NCBI GenBank assembly: GCA_963794955.1
Contig: CAWCGF010000032.1
Coordinates: forward strand, 1 to 64,000
DNA: 64,000 nucleotides
Reading direction: 5' to 3'
Origin: JAFDVL01 sp963794955
GTDB taxonomy: Bacteria > Acidobacteriota > Blastocatellia > RBC074
The notes under the pieces were generated by a model. The model did no database searches and was not told the origin of the DNA. It was given only the letters and a program-made list of their open reading frames with translations. Numbering within the stretch: position 1 is the first letter of the stretch; each line of letters opens with the position of its first letter. The position numbers and the translations under genes are program-made. This document shows positions 18,276 to 27,315 of this stretch, piece by piece.

Positions 18276-19643
18276 TTGCGAAACAGAATTCCCCTCTTAG
18301 TGGTTGATGATGAGATGGCGATTACCGACGGTTTGCGGTTGCTGTTTAGTGCCGAAGGCTATGAGGTCGAAGTAGCCAGTGATTTACACAGCGCGCTGGC
18401 AGCACTGGAAAAAAAGCCCTTCGATTTAGTCATCACAGATTTAAGCCTCGGAGGCCTGGACTTGCTCAGGCGCATCAAAGCCAAAAAGCTCGAAACGGAA
18501 GTCATCATCATTACTGGCTATGGGTCAGTGCCCCAGGCGGTCGAAGCCACGAAAGCGGGCGCTTATTACTTCATCGAAAAGCCCTTTGAGCCGGAACAAA
18601 TTCTCCTGATTGTGGAAAAGGCGCTGGAGCGCGGTCGTCTGGTGGCCGAGTCAGCCAAACTGCGTGACCATTTCACTCAGCGGGAGCAATTCTACGATTT
18701 GATCGGCTCGTCTAGGGCCATGCAGATGATTTACGAGACCATTGAGCATGTCGCCAAAACAGATGCCAATATCTTGATCATCGGGGATTCCGGCACGGGC
18801 AAAGAACTCATTGCTAACGCCATCCATTTTAATTCACACCGCGCGGCGTGCGATTTCGTCAAAGTCAATTGTGCTGCCTTACCGAAAGAGTTGATTGAGT
18901 CAGAATTGTTTGGGTATATCAAAGGCGCTTTCACGGGAGCGGTGCAGGAGCGGATGGGGTTGTTTGCGCAAGCCCATAAGGGCAGTTTATTGCTGGACGA
19001 ATTGGCCGAGATGCCGATTGATTTGCAGCCCAAACTTTTGCGTGTGCTGGAAGAGCGGCGCTATCGGCGGGTAGGCGACGATGTCAGCCGCGATGTAGAT
19101 TTTCGCTTGATTTGCTCGACGAATCGTCCGCCGCACGAAGCCATGAAAAATGGCCTGTTGCGCGAGGATTTGTACTATCGTATTTCGACGATCACGATTA
19201 CCGTGCCGCCGTTGCGTGAGCGCCGTGAGGATTTACAACTGTTGATTGAGGAGTTTTATCGGCGCTTTTGTGAACGCTATAAAAAGTCCCTCAAAGGCTT
19301 TTCGCAAGCCGCTTATCAACGGCTGTTCGCCCACCATTGGCCGGGCAACGTGCGTGAATTACAGAACGTGATTGAGCGGGTCGTGTTGTTATCCAAAGGC
19401 CCGTACATTGAGGCGGAAGACTTGCCGCTTGGCGCTGCGACCAACAACGGCATGCCAGAAGAATTTTATTTTCCGCCCCACATGAAATGGGATGATCTGG
19501 AACGCGCAGTGATTACCACAGCACTGGAACGTGCCAGAGGCAATAAAAGAGCAGCGGCAATGGCCTTAGGGATGCAACGTTCGCGGCTGTACAATAAACT
19601 AAGCAAGTATCAGATTAAGGTTGAACGACAGCGGAAAAGATGA
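18276..19643 (+). CDS. Sigma-54-dependent response regulator (NtrC family)
   Basis: This 455-residue protein has the full NtrC order. The receiver (VVDDEMAITDG, phospho-Asp in LVITDLSLGG, Lys in FIEKPFEP) is followed by an AAA+ domain with Walker A GDSGTGKELIANAI, the sigma-54 contact GAFTGA and Walker B GSLLLDELAEMP. The C-terminal Fis-type HTH is GNKRAAAMALGMQRSRLYNKL. The TTG start is supported by AGTGAGG five bases upstream. It should activate sigma-54 promoters when phosphorylated, and no complete kinase lies beside it. Confidence 0.95.
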   Translation: MRNRIPLLVVDDEMAITDGLRLLFSAEGYEVEVASDLHSALAALEKKPFDLVITDLSLGGLDLLRRIKAKKLETEVIIITGYGSVPQAVEATKAGAYYFIEKPFEPEQILLIVEKALERGRLVAESAKLRDHFTQREQFYDLIGSSRAMQMIYETIEHVAKTDANILIIGDSGTGKELIANAIHFNSHRAACDFVKVNCAALPKELIESELFGYIKGAFTGAVQERMGLFAQAHKGSLLLDELAEMPIDLQPKLLRVLEERRYRRVGDDVSRDVDFRLICSTNRPPHEAMKNGLLREDLYYRISTITITVPPLRERREDLQLLIEEFYRRFCERYKKSLKGFSQAAYQRLFAHHWPGNVRELQNVIERVVLLSKGPYIEAEDLPLGAATNNGMPEEFYFPPHMKWDDLERAVITTALERARGNKRAAAMALGMQRSRLYNKLSKYQIKVERQRKR

Positions 19644-19646
19644 GCC

Positions 19647-19710
19647 GTTGGCCATTAGCTATTAGCCGCAAACGAGAATATCGCCTCTGGGCTAATTGCT
19701 AATGGCTAAC
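19647..19710. repeat. Intergenic word hairpin (TTAGCYATTAGC)
   Basis: The left arm GTTGGCCATTAGCTATTAGCC (19647-19667) and the right arm GGCTAATTGCTAATGGCTAAC (19690-19710) are inverted copies with about two mismatches. It lies between the NtrC gene and the PG-binding/BON gene. Confidence 0.75.
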
Positions 19711-19730
19711 ACCACAAAGGAGATCAGTCA

Positions 19731-20525
19731 ATGAAGTATCATTCCCCACAAGCCATCCTATTGGTTATAAGCCTGTTATTTTTGAGCTTTACCTCCGGGC
19801 TGGCGCAAACGGAGCAAACGCAACCGACCTCGCAAGAACCAGCCGACGCGCCAAAACTGGAGATCACGCGCAAAGAAGTGGCGGCGGTGCAGGCTGAATT
19901 GCAGCGACGGGGCTATTATCGCAATACGCCGAATGGCGTGCTGGACTCGGAAACGCGTGTCGCCATCAAGGAGTATCAAAAAGAAAATAGCCTGGAAGAC
20001 TCCGGGGCGATTGATATGACTTTGCTTAATAGCCTGGAGTTGAAATACCCGGCGACGGGCAAGGAAGTCGAAAACGCACGCCGGAAGGGGCTGCTCCCAC
20101 GCATTGGTTATGGTGCGAAAGACACGGTGACGGGCGCGCGCGATGCGACGGTCAGTGCGGGCAAGAGCGTCAAGAAAACTACCGAAAAGGCGATTGACAC
20201 GACGATAGATAAATCCAAAGAATTGGCTGATGACACTGGAAACGCCGCTGTTAAAGGCGCGAAAAAAGTCGGCGATAAAACGACGGATGTGACCACCCGC
20301 GCCGGACGCCGTGTCAGTGAGGTGTTTGTGGGCCGCAGCGATGCTGATCTGCAACGCGACATTCGGGATGCTTTGGAATCCGATGAGAAAACGGCGCGCG
20401 TACGTTCGGAAGTCAAAGAAGGCGATGTGAAATTGTTTACGAAAGATGGTCAGGACGTAAGCAATGCCGTGTCGCGGATTCGCCAAATCAGCGGAGTGCG
20501 CTCCGTCGTGGTAGTTGCCAAGTAA
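19731..20525 (+). CDS. Secreted peptidoglycan-binding and BON domain protein
   Basis: The product is 264 residues. The signal peptide ends near TSGLAQ. A peptidoglycan-binding-1 domain spans about 45-105 (VAAVQAELQRRGYYRNTPNG, VLDSETRVAIKEYQKENSL). A Lys/Thr/Val-rich helical linker follows, and then a C-terminal BON-like domain (DLQRDIRDALESDEKTARV ... VRSVVVVAK). The protein probably sits in the periplasm attached to the wall. AAGGAG precedes the ATG. Confidence 0.8.
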   Translation: MKYHSPQAILLVISLLFLSFTSGLAQTEQTQPTSQEPADAPKLEITRKEVAAVQAELQRRGYYRNTPNGVLDSETRVAIKEYQKENSLEDSGAIDMTLLNSLELKYPATGKEVENARRKGLLPRIGYGAKDTVTGARDATVSAGKSVKKTTEKAIDTTIDKSKELADDTGNAAVKGAKKVGDKTTDVTTRAGRRVSEVFVGRSDADLQRDIRDALESDEKTARVRSEVKEGDVKLFTKDGQDVSNAVSRIRQISGVRSVVVVAK

Positions 20526-20606
20526 AAGTACTGAGTCTGGGAACGCATGGAAAAAGCTTGTGAAGTTTGACTTTCCTAGCCTGTCCCCGACTAACAAAGA
20601 GGTTGA

Positions 20607-22466
20607 ATGTCAAAGCCAAAATTCTTCGGGCTGGCAGCAGCTCTGCTTTTCACGCTCACGGTTGCCACTTTTGTTTCCTCACAAAACAACCTTGACGTGA
20701 AGGCGAATTACAGCAAAGCTGAATTTCAAATTCCGATGCGTGATGGCAAGAAGCTTTTTACCGCCGTGTATATGCCGCGCGAGAAAGCCGAAAAACATCC
20801 GATCCTACTGACGCGCACGCCGTATAACATTGGTCCGTACGGCCCGGAAAACTACTCCCGCAGTTTGGGGCCGTCCGAACTTTTTGCGAAGGAAAAATAC
20901 ATTTTTGTCTATCAGGATGTACGCGGCAAACACATGTCCGAAGGTCATTACGTGGATATTCGCCCGCACAATCCCAATAAGAAAACCAAGGCCGACATTG
21001 ATGAGGCCAGCGACACCTACGACACAATTGAGTGGTTGCTGAAAAACGTGCCGAACAACAATGGACGCGTTGGGATGTGGGGCATTTCGTATCCCGGCTT
21101 TTACACAACAATGGGCGTTTTGTCCGGGCACCCAGCATTGAAGGCCGCGTCGCCCCAAGCGCCGATTGCCGATTGGTTTATGGGGGACGACGATCATCAT
21201 AACGGTGCATTGTTTTTGATGGATGCCTTTAGCTTTAATCAGTCATTGGGCTGGCCGCGCCTGACGCCCACGACTTCCGAATTCAAGAATTTCGATTATG
21301 GCACTGGGGATGGCTACAAGTTTTATTTGGAATTAGGCTCGGTTGCCAATGCCCAAAACAAGTACTTCAAAAATCAGGTGGAATACTGGAATGACCTCAC
21401 CGCACACGGCACGTATGATAACTTTTGGCAGGCGCGCAATATTTTGCCACATCTGAAGAATATCAAGGCCGCCGTGCTGACGGTCGGTGGCTGGTTCGAT
21501 GCAGAAGATTTATACGGTGCGCTCAAAACCTACCAAACTATCGAGAAAAATAATCCAGGCATCAAAAACAATTTTGTAATGGGGCCGTGGTGCCACGGCT
21601 GTTGGACGCGGGGCGGGCAACAGCTTGGCGCGATCAATTTCGGCTCTCGCACGGGGACGTGGTATCAGGAAAATATCGAACTGCCGTTTTTCAATCACTA
21701 TCTAAAAGACAAAGGCGACGGCAACTTGCCGGAAGCGACAATTTTCGAGACGGGCAGCAATGAATGGCGTAAGTACGAACAATGGCCGCCGGCCAATGGA
21801 CAAGAGAAAACTTTGTATTTTCACGCGGGTGGTAAGCTTTCGTTTGACGCGCCGAAGCTGCTGGCTGGTTATGACGAATACGTCAGCGATCCCGCATCGC
21901 CAGTGCCATATACCCGTAAGGTCACGACGTCACGAGGGGCGAACTATATGATCGAAGACCAACGATTTGTCGCCAAGCGCCCTGATGTTGTTGTCTATCA
22001 ATCGGATATTTTAACCGAAGACCTCACGCTGGCTGGCCCCATCGTAGCGAATTTGTTTGCTTCGACCAGCGGCACAGATTCTGACTTCATCGTGAAGTTG
22101 ATAGATGTCTGGCCGAACGAGGCGTCGTCAAATAGCGCCGCCGAAACGGGCGGCTTGCAAATGCTTTTGCGTTGGGAAGTGATGCGTGGTAAGTTTCGCA
22201 ACAGTTACGAAAAGCCGGAACCCTTCTATCCCAATGAGCCAACCAGGATCAAACTTAATCTCAACGACGTTTCGCATACTTTTCAAAAAGGGCATCGCCT
22301 GATGGTGCAGGTGCAAAGTTCGATGTTCCCCTTGATTGATCGCAACCCACAAAAGTTCGTAGACATTTACCACGCGCAGGAATCCGATTTCCAAAAGGCG
22401 ACCCAACGAATTTATCGCGCGGGCGAAATGACTTCGCATTTGCAAGTGTTAATGATGAAAAAATAG
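20607..22466 (+). CDS. CocE/NonD family hydrolase (X-Pro peptidase-like)
   Basis: This 619-residue secreted alpha/beta hydrolase has a signal peptide (FGLAAALLFTLTVATFVSSQ), the N-terminal IPMRDGKKLFTAVYMP typical of the CocE/NonD group, a nucleophile elbow GMWGISYPGFYTT, and a C-terminal jelly-roll domain (LAGPIVANLFASTSGTDSDF). The family hydrolyses acyl esters or X-Pro peptides; the substrate is unknown. A paralogue of similar length lies at 43910-45772. Confidence 0.9.
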   Translation: MSKPKFFGLAAALLFTLTVATFVSSQNNLDVKANYSKAEFQIPMRDGKKLFTAVYMPREKAEKHPILLTRTPYNIGPYGPENYSRSLGPSELFAKEKYIFVYQDVRGKHMSEGHYVDIRPHNPNKKTKADIDEASDTYDTIEWLLKNVPNNNGRVGMWGISYPGFYTTMGVLSGHPALKAASPQAPIADWFMGDDDHHNGALFLMDAFSFNQSLGWPRLTPTTSEFKNFDYGTGDGYKFYLELGSVANAQNKYFKNQVEYWNDLTAHGTYDNFWQARNILPHLKNIKAAVLTVGGWFDAEDLYGALKTYQTIEKNNPGIKNNFVMGPWCHGCWTRGGQQLGAINFGSRTGTWYQENIELPFFNHYLKDKGDGNLPEATIFETGSNEWRKYEQWPPANGQEKTLYFHAGGKLSFDAPKLLAGYDEYVSDPASPVPYTRKVTTSRGANYMIEDQRFVAKRPDVVVYQSDILTEDLTLAGPIVANLFASTSGTDSDFIVKLIDVWPNEASSNSAAETGGLQMLLRWEVMRGKFRNSYEKPEPFYPNEPTRIKLNLNDVSHTFQKGHRLMVQVQSSMFPLIDRNPQKFVDIYHAQESDFQKATQRIYRAGEMTSHLQVLMMKK

Positions 22467-22588
22467 CGATGCTAGCCGCCCTTCTCTCCCCATTTGAGTT
22501 TCGTGCTATTCCAATTCGTGTAGCTCAATAAACGCGCTTTTCCTGCAAGAAAATTAACCTCTTCATTTTACAAGTCTTAACGCAAAAC

Positions 22589-22619
22589 AGGGGTATGGCA
22601 CGCAAGCTGCCATACCCCT
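22589..22619. repeat. Palindrome AGGGGTATGGCA/TGCCATACCCCT
   Basis: Perfect 12-base arms surround the loop CGCAAGC. The core GGCA...TGCC resembles the palindromes at 29186 and 51138. There is no T tract after it, so it is not a clear terminator for the upstream hydrolase gene. Confidence 0.75.
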
Positions 22620-22671
22620 AAGCGTAGGGATGACAAGGGGATCGCAGTTAGAACATTACCTGGAGGATACT

Positions 22672-23070
22672 ATGAATAGTATGAAAAAAATCGTTGGTTC
22701 GTTAGCTCTAGCCGCCGTGTTTGTTACCTCTTTGGGTGTCACCAGCTTTGCGCAGGATTGGGGCCGTGGACGATGGGAAGATCGTCGTGATGATCGTTGG
22801 GATGATCGTCGAGATGATCGTCGAGATGATCGGTGGGGACGGAATGATCGTGATAATAAATATATGCGGCAGCAGTTTGAAAAAGGGTATCGCGATGGAT
22901 TGGATCGTGGACGGAAGGATGCCAAGACCAATCGGAGACGGGACCCGAACAATTCCAGTCACTACCGCGATGGCAACCGCTTCTATCGCCAAGGCTTTGA
23001 GCGGGGCTTTTATGAAGCCTTCAACCAGTACAGCAACTCTGGTCGTGGCCGTGGTCGCTGGGGGTGGTAA
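22672..23070 (+). CDS. Secreted Arg/Asp-repeat protein, unknown
   Basis: From the ATG at 22672 (GGAGG seven bases upstream) the protein is 132 residues. A signal peptide (ALAAVFVTSLGVTSFAQ) is followed by a low-complexity repeat (WDDRRDDRRDDRW) and a region with repeated GY/GF-x-x-G motifs (EKGYRDGLDRGRKDA, YRQGFERGFYEAF). It ends in a Gly/Arg/Trp-rich tail. The function is unknown. It is a single-gene unit closed by a strong terminator. Confidence 0.75.
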   Translation: MNSMKKIVGSLALAAVFVTSLGVTSFAQDWGRGRWEDRRDDRWDDRRDDRRDDRWGRNDRDNKYMRQQFEKGYRDGLDRGRKDAKTNRRRDPNNSSHYRDGNRFYRQGFERGFYEAFNQYSNSGRGRGRWGW

Positions 23071-23094
23071 GCTAAGACAACCAGTTCTATTGGC

Positions 23095-23127
23095 AAAAAG
23101 CAGCGCCGTATAGCGCTGCTTTTTTCA
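23095..23127 (+). terminator. Intrinsic terminator
   Basis: AAAAAGCAGCGC, a six-base loop, then GCGCTGCTTTTTT form a 12-base stem ending in a T run, 25 bases after the stop of the Arg/Asp-repeat gene. Confidence 0.9.
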
Positions 23128-23296
23128 TAAACAAAGGCGCTTTCAGTGGAAAACCGAAAGCGCCGAAAATACAGGAATAGGCACCTAATTAAAGGTCATG
23201 AATTGAGTGCGATCATATAGCGTTGATGTAAATTCCACCGCTCCTTTTCCTGAAATCTATGTCAAGGTTGCACGCTGTCCTGACCTCGTTGTGCCC

Positions 23297-24025
23297 TCAG
23301 ATTTCATCCGGGTTGATCCCCATCTCTCGTAGCTTGGCGGCTAGGCGCGTTGCCCGCTTTGCTTCCTGCTCTGCTCGTTGCGTTTCCTGATCTGCCCGTT
23401 GTGCTTCCTGCTGGGCCTTTTGCCTTTCAAGGCGAGCAGCTTCTTGTACGGTGGGGACTAATTCCCCATTAGGATGAAAGTAGCGCAATTGGTGGTTGAA
23501 GACGCCTAAGTACAGTTGCAGTTCTTCGCTCCAACGCCAGCCATTTTCATTGGGCGCAATCTCCTCGTATTCTGTAGATCGCAAGCGCAAACCTTGAAAC
23601 TCGTCGGTTTGCGGTGAGTACCAGAAATACTCGGGCGGTACGAAAGCGTTCGGCATAGATGTCAATCTTGATGGTTCTATCAATGTCTTCGGTCGAACCT
23701 GACAACAATTCCACGATGACATCAGGATACCGCCCACCTTCTTCCCAGACCACCCAGGAGTTGCGCGGATGTTTAGCCACACCTTGCACGACAAAAAAAT
23801 CTGGCCCCCGAAAATCTCTGGTCTTACTAGTTGCTCGCGGCTAAAATACACCGTGAGGTTGGCTCCTAGGAAATAATCATCCCGTTCCTGCCAGAGCCAA
23901 TCCAGCGTTTCGTGCAGCAGCATTAGTTGGGTCGAATGAAGTGAGCTTTCCATTTCTGGCTCGTCGCTTAATAGCTCTGCCGCTGAGGGCATCACTTTAT
24001 CTAGTTGTTCTGCGGTAATTGCCAT
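23297..24025 (-). CDS. Uma2 family protein with coiled-coil tail (two frame changes)
   Basis: Uma2 proteins belong to the PD-(D/E)XK nuclease fold. The first and last thirds share one frame. The catalytic middle (FFVVQGVAKHPRNSWVVWEE, PDVIVELLSGSTEDID, KIDIYAERFRT) is in another, entered near 23815 and left near 23660. The two one-base changes compensate, which restores PEYFWYSPQTDEF. The C-terminal 45 residues are an Ala/Glu/Gln-rich coiled coil, as in many Uma2 proteins. Read errors are the likely cause. Confidence 0.8.
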   Translation of the reverse strand: MAITAEQLDKVMPSAAELLSDEPEMESSLHSTQLMLLHETLDWLWQERDDYFLGANLTVYFSREQLVRPEIFGGQIFLSCKVWLNIRATPGWSGKKVGGILMSSWNCCQVRPKTLIEPSRLTSMPNAFVPPEYFWYSPQTDEFQGLRLRSTEYEEIAPNENGWRWSEELQLYLGVFNHQLRYFHPNGELVPTVQEAARLERQKAQQEAQRADQETQRAEQEAKRATRLAAKLREMGINPDEI

Positions 24026-24069
24026 ACTACTTACCTCAAAGAAAAAGTTGATACCTGATTATAGCCCAC

Positions 24070-25206
24070 TTATTTCTTGCCGTAACTCACGCGGTAGATG
24101 AAGCCTTTGTTGTCGTCGGAAATATACAACGCGCCATCTGCTCCGGTAATTAACCCCGCAGGTCGCCCTAATGGTTGGTTGTCTTTCAGCCAGCCCGTGG
24201 CGAAATCTTCTACGCCCACGGCTTTGCCATTTTTCATCACGACGCGCACGACTTTGTAGCCGATCTTTTGCGGACGATTGTTGTTCGAGCCGTGCAAGAC
24301 CAGGAACATTGCGCCGCGATACGACGACGGAAATTGCTTACCCGTGTAAAAGCGCAGGTCAATAGGAGATGAATGTGCGTCCAATTCCAACACGGGCGGT
24401 GTGCATTGCTCTGGTTTCATGGAACCTTTCGCATCTTTCAATCCGGCATTCGGTTCATTCTTGCTGACGAAGTAAGGGAAGCCGTAGTGTTTGCCTTCTT
24501 CGAGCAAGTTGATTTCATCGCCGGGTTTCTCTGCGCCGAGGCCATCTTGCCCCATATCATTGCCCCAGAGCTTGCCCGTCTTTGGATCGAAGTCAATCCC
24601 AATGGCGTTACGCAAGCCTTTGGCAAAGGGCTTGCCGCCGCTGCCATCTTCGTTGTAGACCATAATCGTCGTGCGGCGGTCGTCTTGCTCTTCGCAAACG
24701 TTGCACGACGAGCCAATCGAAACATAGAGCCGATTGTCCTTACCCCAGACAATCGTGCGCGTCCAATGCGACGTGGTCGAAACGGGCAGGTCAATAAACT
24801 TTTCGGGCGTGCCTTCGACTTTGCCATTCGCGTATTTCATGCGCAGGATGGCCGGGTTTGTGGCGATGTACAAAAAGCCTTTGTGAAAGGCGACGCTGTG
24901 CGGACGTGTCAAGCCTTTGGCGACCACGATGGTCTCGTCCGCTTTGCCGTCTTTGTTTTTGTCGGGCATGGCGACGACTTCACCTGCGCCTTGTTTGGCA
25001 ATGTAAAGCGTACCGTCCGGCGCGACAGCCATTAATCGTCCGCCTGCGATGCCGGAGGCGAACACCGAAGCTTGAAAGCCTGCCGGAACTGTTAATTCAA
25101 CCGGCACGGCGGGCGCTTGCGGGGCCGACGGGGTTTGCGCGCAGAGTGGCGCAGAGAGCAACAAGATCGTTACCACAATCAGGAGAGAGTTGTTTTTGAA
25201 GTTCAT
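24070..25206 (-). CDS. Sorbosone/glucose dehydrogenase-like beta-propeller protein
   Basis: This is a secreted protein of 378 residues (signal peptide ending PLCAQ) with a six-bladed propeller of the PQQ-dependent sugar dehydrogenase type. Visible motifs are FQASVFASGIAGGRLMAVAP, GLTRPHSVAFHKGFLYIA, a CNVCEE pair near 165, FAKGLRNAIGIDFDP, GDEINLLEEGKHYGFPYF and the C-terminal GRPAGLITGADGALYISDD. The family oxidises aldoses or sorbosone in the periplasm; substrate and cofactor are not provable here. Confidence 0.85.
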   Translation of the reverse strand: MNFKNNSLLIVVTILLLSAPLCAQTPSAPQAPAVPVELTVPAGFQASVFASGIAGGRLMAVAPDGTLYIAKQGAGEVVAMPDKNKDGKADETIVVAKGLTRPHSVAFHKGFLYIATNPAILRMKYANGKVEGTPEKFIDLPVSTTSHWTRTIVWGKDNRLYVSIGSSCNVCEEQDDRRTTIMVYNEDGSGGKPFAKGLRNAIGIDFDPKTGKLWGNDMGQDGLGAEKPGDEINLLEEGKHYGFPYFVSKNEPNAGLKDAKGSMKPEQCTPPVLELDAHSSPIDLRFYTGKQFPSSYRGAMFLVLHGSNNNRPQKIGYKVVRVVMKNGKAVGVEDFATGWLKDNQPLGRPAGLITGADGALYISDDNKGFIYRVSYGKK

Positions 25207-25313
25207 TGCGTAAGTCCTTATCCGAAAAACTCTGAAATTAAGAGGGAGTTGATGCTATCTTAACTTCGGTTGAAGAGAATGCCTCTACACTCCAACCTTG
25301 GAGGAGAAAACCT

Positions 25314-25493
25314 ATGTCGAGAAGAATAGAAAACGAATGCGCGTATTGCGCCGAAGAATTTGACGAAAACCACGCCGTAATTGGCGATGATTACAAAGTT
25401 TATTGCTCAGTGCAATGTGAAGAACTAGGTGAAATGCTTTCCGCTTACGAAGCGGCCCAGCCCTATTTGAATCAATATCGCCTGGCCGCGTAA
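25314..25493 (+). CDS. Small zinc-finger-like protein, 59 residues
   Basis: A short ORF with an ideal ribosome binding site (TTGGAGGAGAAAACCT before ATG). It has four Cys in two pairs, CAYC near residue 10 and CSVQC near 33, so it is probably a treble-clef or zinc-ribbon mini-protein. It is acidic, with a helical C-terminus (EELGEMLSAYEAAQPYLNQY). Its stop abuts the convergent aquaporin stop with no gap. The function is unknown. Confidence 0.65.
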   Translation: MSRRIENECAYCAEEFDENHAVIGDDYKVYCSVQCEELGEMLSAYEAAQPYLNQYRLAA

Positions 25494-26270
25494 TTATGAT
25501 TCCGCCGGAAACCGTTTCCCTATGAACAAGTCATAAATCCACGTGCCTGCAATCCCCCCACAAATTGGTGCCACTATCGGAACCCAGAAGTAGTAACCGC
25601 CTGCGCGAAAGACCTCGGTGCCCCAACCAGCTACAAAGGTGAATAGTCGTGGCCCTAAATCACGTGCCGGATTGATTGCATAGCCCGCGTTCATGCCCAT
25701 GCTCGCGCCAATTACGATGACTAATAAGCCAACGGCAATTGGTCCCAGATTCCCCAGCGCCGGATTATTACGCGCATCACCAATGGCCGAAATGACGAGC
25801 ATTAACATCATTGTGCCAATGAATTGATCCACGAAGCCGCCAAAGATCGAAAGATAGGGCGCAGGGTAGGTGGCGAAAATTCCTGCTGTGCCAAGTTCAC
25901 CGGCAACGTGACGCACACCCTGATCGAAATTATTGAAAGCTTCACGGTAAATTGTAAAGGCTGTGGCGGCACCACAAAAGGCCCCTGCGACTTGCGCCGC
26001 ACAATAGGGGCCAACTTTATGCCAGGGGAAACCGCGATGTACGGCATTCGCAAACGTGACGGCGGGGTTGATATGCGCCCCTGTAACCCCGCCTGCGACA
26101 AAGATGCCCATCATCACCGCAATGCCCCAGGCAATATTGATAGACAGGTAGAAGCCATTTTTTTCGTGGCTCAACAAGACTTGCGCGACGTTGGCTGCGC
26201 CAAAGGCGATAAGGACAAACGTGCCAAGAAACTCGGCCAGCATTTCACGGGTGAGTGTATTTCGATTCAT
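25494..26270 (-). CDS. Aquaglyceroporin (MIP family)
   Basis: This 258-residue channel has six membrane segments and both half-helix motifs: NPA in TGAHINPAVTFANAVH and NPARD in GYAINPARDLGPRLF. The Asp after the second NPAR is typical of glycerol facilitators rather than strict aquaporins. It would move glycerol or small neutral solutes across the inner membrane. No glycerol kinase gene lies nearby. Confidence 0.93.
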   Translation of the reverse strand: MNRNTLTREMLAEFLGTFVLIAFGAANVAQVLLSHEKNGFYLSINIAWGIAVMMGIFVAGGVTGAHINPAVTFANAVHRGFPWHKVGPYCAAQVAGAFCGAATAFTIYREAFNNFDQGVRHVAGELGTAGIFATYPAPYLSIFGGFVDQFIGTMMLMLVISAIGDARNNPALGNLGPIAVGLLVIVIGASMGMNAGYAINPARDLGPRLFTFVAGWGTEVFRAGGYYFWVPIVAPICGGIAGTWIYDLFIGKRFPAES

Positions 26271-26281
26271 AGTTGATGTAG

Positions 26282-26371
26282 GACAGGCGACTTGCCTATG
26301 CTTGCGCTGGATGGTTGCAGCTATATTTAAAACTTAGTTGAGTGAATTCGCGCGACAGGCGAGCCGCCTAT
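26282..26371. repeat. Pair of ACAGGC...GCCTA palindromes
   Basis: ACAGGCGACTTGCCTATG (from about 26283) and GACAGGCGAGCCGCCTATGG (from about 26354) are two imperfect members of the dispersed palindrome family. They flank the gap between the aquaporin start and the thiG stop. Confidence 0.55.
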
Positions 26372-26377
26372 GGCATG

Positions 26378-27151
26378 TTACCGCACTACGCCTTCGATGG
26401 GACTGCTGGCGCTGGCGTATAAGCGCTTCGGCATGCGACCTGAAAGATAAGCCAAACGCCCGGACTTTACTGCCAGGTTCATTGCTTCAGCCATGTCGCC
26501 GGGCTTGCTTGCTTCGGCAATGGCGGTGTTCATCAGCAGGCCATCAATGCCAAGCTCCATCGCAAAGCACGCATCAGAAGCCGTGCCGACACCGGCGTCT
26601 ACAATGATGGGAACTGCCGTGATTTGCTCGCGCATAATGCGCAAGTTGTTCGGATTCTGAATGCCCAAACCGGAACCAATCGGTGCGGCAAGTGGCATTA
26701 CCGCCGCCGCGCCCGCATCAATCAGCTTCTTGGCCATAATCAAGTCATCGCCGAAATAAGGCAACACGGTGAAGCCTTCTTTGACCAAAACTTTAGTGGC
26801 GGCGAGCGTCGCTTCGTTGTCAGGGAAGAGCGTTTTCTGATCGCCGATAACCTCGACTTTGACCCAATCGGACATCCCGACCTCGCGCGCGAGCAGCGCG
26901 GTGCGAATTGCTTCTTCGGCGGTGTAGCAAGCCGCTGTGTTAGGTAGCAGCGAGAACTTCTTGAGGTCAATAAAATCCAGTAAGGAAGGCTTGGAACGGT
27001 CGGTCAGGTTTACGCGCCGCACCGCGACAGTAATCATGTCTGCCCCGCTGCGCTCGAAAGCGTCCACCATCTCTTCGTTCGTGCGATATTTGCCTGTGCC
27101 AATGATCAGGCGGGAATTGAATTCGCGCCCTGCGATAATAAGTTTGTCCAT
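26378..27151 (-). CDS. thiG: Thiazole synthase ThiG
   Basis: This 257-residue TIM-barrel enzyme makes the thiazole phosphate moiety of thiamine from deoxyxylulose phosphate, dehydroglycine and ThiS-thiocarboxylate. Motifs are LIIGTGKYRTNEEMVDAFER, ITVAVRRVNL, WVKVEVIGDQKTLFPD (Schiff-base Lys), MPLAAPIGSGLGIQNP and PIIVDAGVGTASDACFAMEL. No thiS or other thi gene is in view and no TPP riboswitch motif was found upstream, so its partners must be elsewhere. Confidence 0.97.
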   Translation of the reverse strand: MDKLIIAGREFNSRLIIGTGKYRTNEEMVDAFERSGADMITVAVRRVNLTDRSKPSLLDFIDLKKFSLLPNTAACYTAEEAIRTALLAREVGMSDWVKVEVIGDQKTLFPDNEATLAATKVLVKEGFTVLPYFGDDLIMAKKLIDAGAAAVMPLAAPIGSGLGIQNPNNLRIMREQITAVPIIVDAGVGTASDACFAMELGIDGLLMNTAIAEASKPGDMAEAMNLAVKSGRLAYLSGRMPKRLYASASSPIEGVVR

Positions 27152-27163
27152 AAAAGCAGTCGG

Positions 27164-27240
27164 TTGTTGGTAGTCGGTAATAGGTAGTCAGACCTTTACA
27201 CTTGCTGTCTTCGGGTTACTGCTTACGACCACCATTAATA
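27164..27240. repeat. Imperfect word hairpin (GGTAGTCGGTA)
   Basis: GGTTGTTGGTAGTCGGTAAT on the left and GGTTACTGCTTACGACCACC on the right are imperfect inverted copies, with the word GTAGTCGGTA repeated in the left arm. It sits between divergent thiG and the CinA-like gene, so any promoters there overlap it. Confidence 0.5.
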
Positions 27241-27315
27241 CAGGAATTGTGAAGCGGTACTATAACTGCAAACTGCTAAATCTAGCAATTCACCAGCGCC
27301 TTGCTTTAAGATGCG

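Noticed and set aside
24373..25035. Large plus frame antisense to the sorbosone dehydrogenase-like gene
   Set aside because: Shadow frame; the minus strand encodes a recognised propeller with a signal peptide. The same reasoning applies to 44219-44881, 52747-53682 and 53747-54769.
27152..27315. TPP riboswitch upstream of thiG
   Set aside because: No CTGAGA or conserved TPP-binding core found on the minus strand; only an imperfect word hairpin is there.
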